This document shows, one piece after another, positions 63,957 to 64,000 of a stretch of 64,000 bases of DNA. The notes below the pieces were generated by a model. That model had not been told where the DNA came from, searched no databases, and saw only the letters and a list, made by a program, of their open reading frames with translations. The position numbers and the translations under genes were made by a program. The stretch spans positions 8,550 through 72,549 of the forward strand of contig NZ_NUNF01000006.1 in assembly GCF_002585305.1 (NCBI RefSeq), in the 5' to 3' direction. The number at the start of each line of letters is the position of its first letter. The first letter of the stretch is position 1. This stretch comes from Bacillus sp. AFS037270. Its GTDB lineage: Bacteria > Bacillota > Bacilli > Bacillales_B > DSM-18226.

Positions 63957-64000
63957 AGAAAAGCGTAAGCGCCTTGGTCAGCCCCGACAAGCATAAGACG
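63957..64000. repeat. Start of a dispersed Bacillaceae-type repeat (cut by the window end)
   Basis: GAAAAGCGTAAGCGCC followed by TTGGTCAGCCCCGACAAGC is, from memory, a sequence repeated many times in Bacillus-type chromosomes between genes. It contains inverted CGCTTACGC/GCG segments. Only this part is visible; the rest lies to the right. Confidence 0.5.

Overview
The window looks like a chromosomal segment from a low-GC, spore-forming Bacillaceae species (Bacillus/Neobacillus-like). The evidence is lipoteichoic acid synthase, a RocR/sigma-54 arginine regulon, a CIRCE element, a DUF3231 (spore-coat-like) protein, strong AGGAGG-type ribosome binding sites and A/T-rich intergenic DNA. Almost all genes lie on the minus strand. 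I see no rRNA, tRNA, CRISPR array, phage or insertion sequence.

Layout, left to right. (1) 1-5 kb: the tail of an AIM24-like gene, an orphan pair of oligopeptide-type ABC permeases, and a padR-HAAS-DUF4153/4173 membrane operon. (2) 5-13 kb: an arginine/ornithine degradation regulon (rocE-like permease; rocA-rocD-rocG plus a small lipoyl/biotinyl-like protein; divergent rocR). Both transcription units carry recognisable -24/-12 promoters, upstream inverted repeats and a cre-like site. (3) 13-29 kb: housekeeping and accessory genes: a small Zn-finger protein, VanW, a GntP permease, aspA, a marR/MFS divergent pair, YitT, htpG with a perfect CIRCE, YhgE/Pip, ltaS, a DUF3231 protein and two very small genes. 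(4) 29-38 kb: a pectin/uronate block (polysaccharide deacetylase, GH106-like rhamnosidase, uxaA, uxaB, uxaC). Two perfect TGTTAACGTTAACA operators flank the uxaC -10 element. (5) 38-41 kb: a MATE-like membrane protein whose natural start codon seems lost, and a membrane diguanylate cyclase.

(6) 41-60 kb is the most interesting part: an apparently complete aromatic-acid degradation locus. A nine-gene operon (3-hydroxyacyl-CoA dehydrogenase, enoyl-CoA hydratase, acyl-CoA ligase, 4HBT thioesterase, acyl-CoA dehydrogenase, gentisate-dioxygenase-type cupin, FAH-family hydrolase, FAD monooxygenase, unknown protein) is followed by a separate thiolase. It is preceded by a GAF/PucR-type regulator and a LIV-type ABC transporter. 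The gene set fits CoA-dependent beta-oxidation of a hydroxyphenylpropanoid side chain, feeding a ring hydroxylation and the gentisate pathway. The catabolic and transporter operons share a TGTAGGTA box 21-22 bp upstream of a TATAAT -10, which suggests one activator controls both.

(7) 60-64 kb: a CitA/CitB-type two-component system beside tctA-tctB of a tripartite carboxylate transporter; the binding protein TctC would lie outside the window. The window ends inside what looks like a dispersed Bacillaceae repeat.

Three operons (uxa, aromatic, liv) contain long perfect hairpins between genes that lack a U-tract, so they look like mRNA-processing or stability elements rather than terminators.
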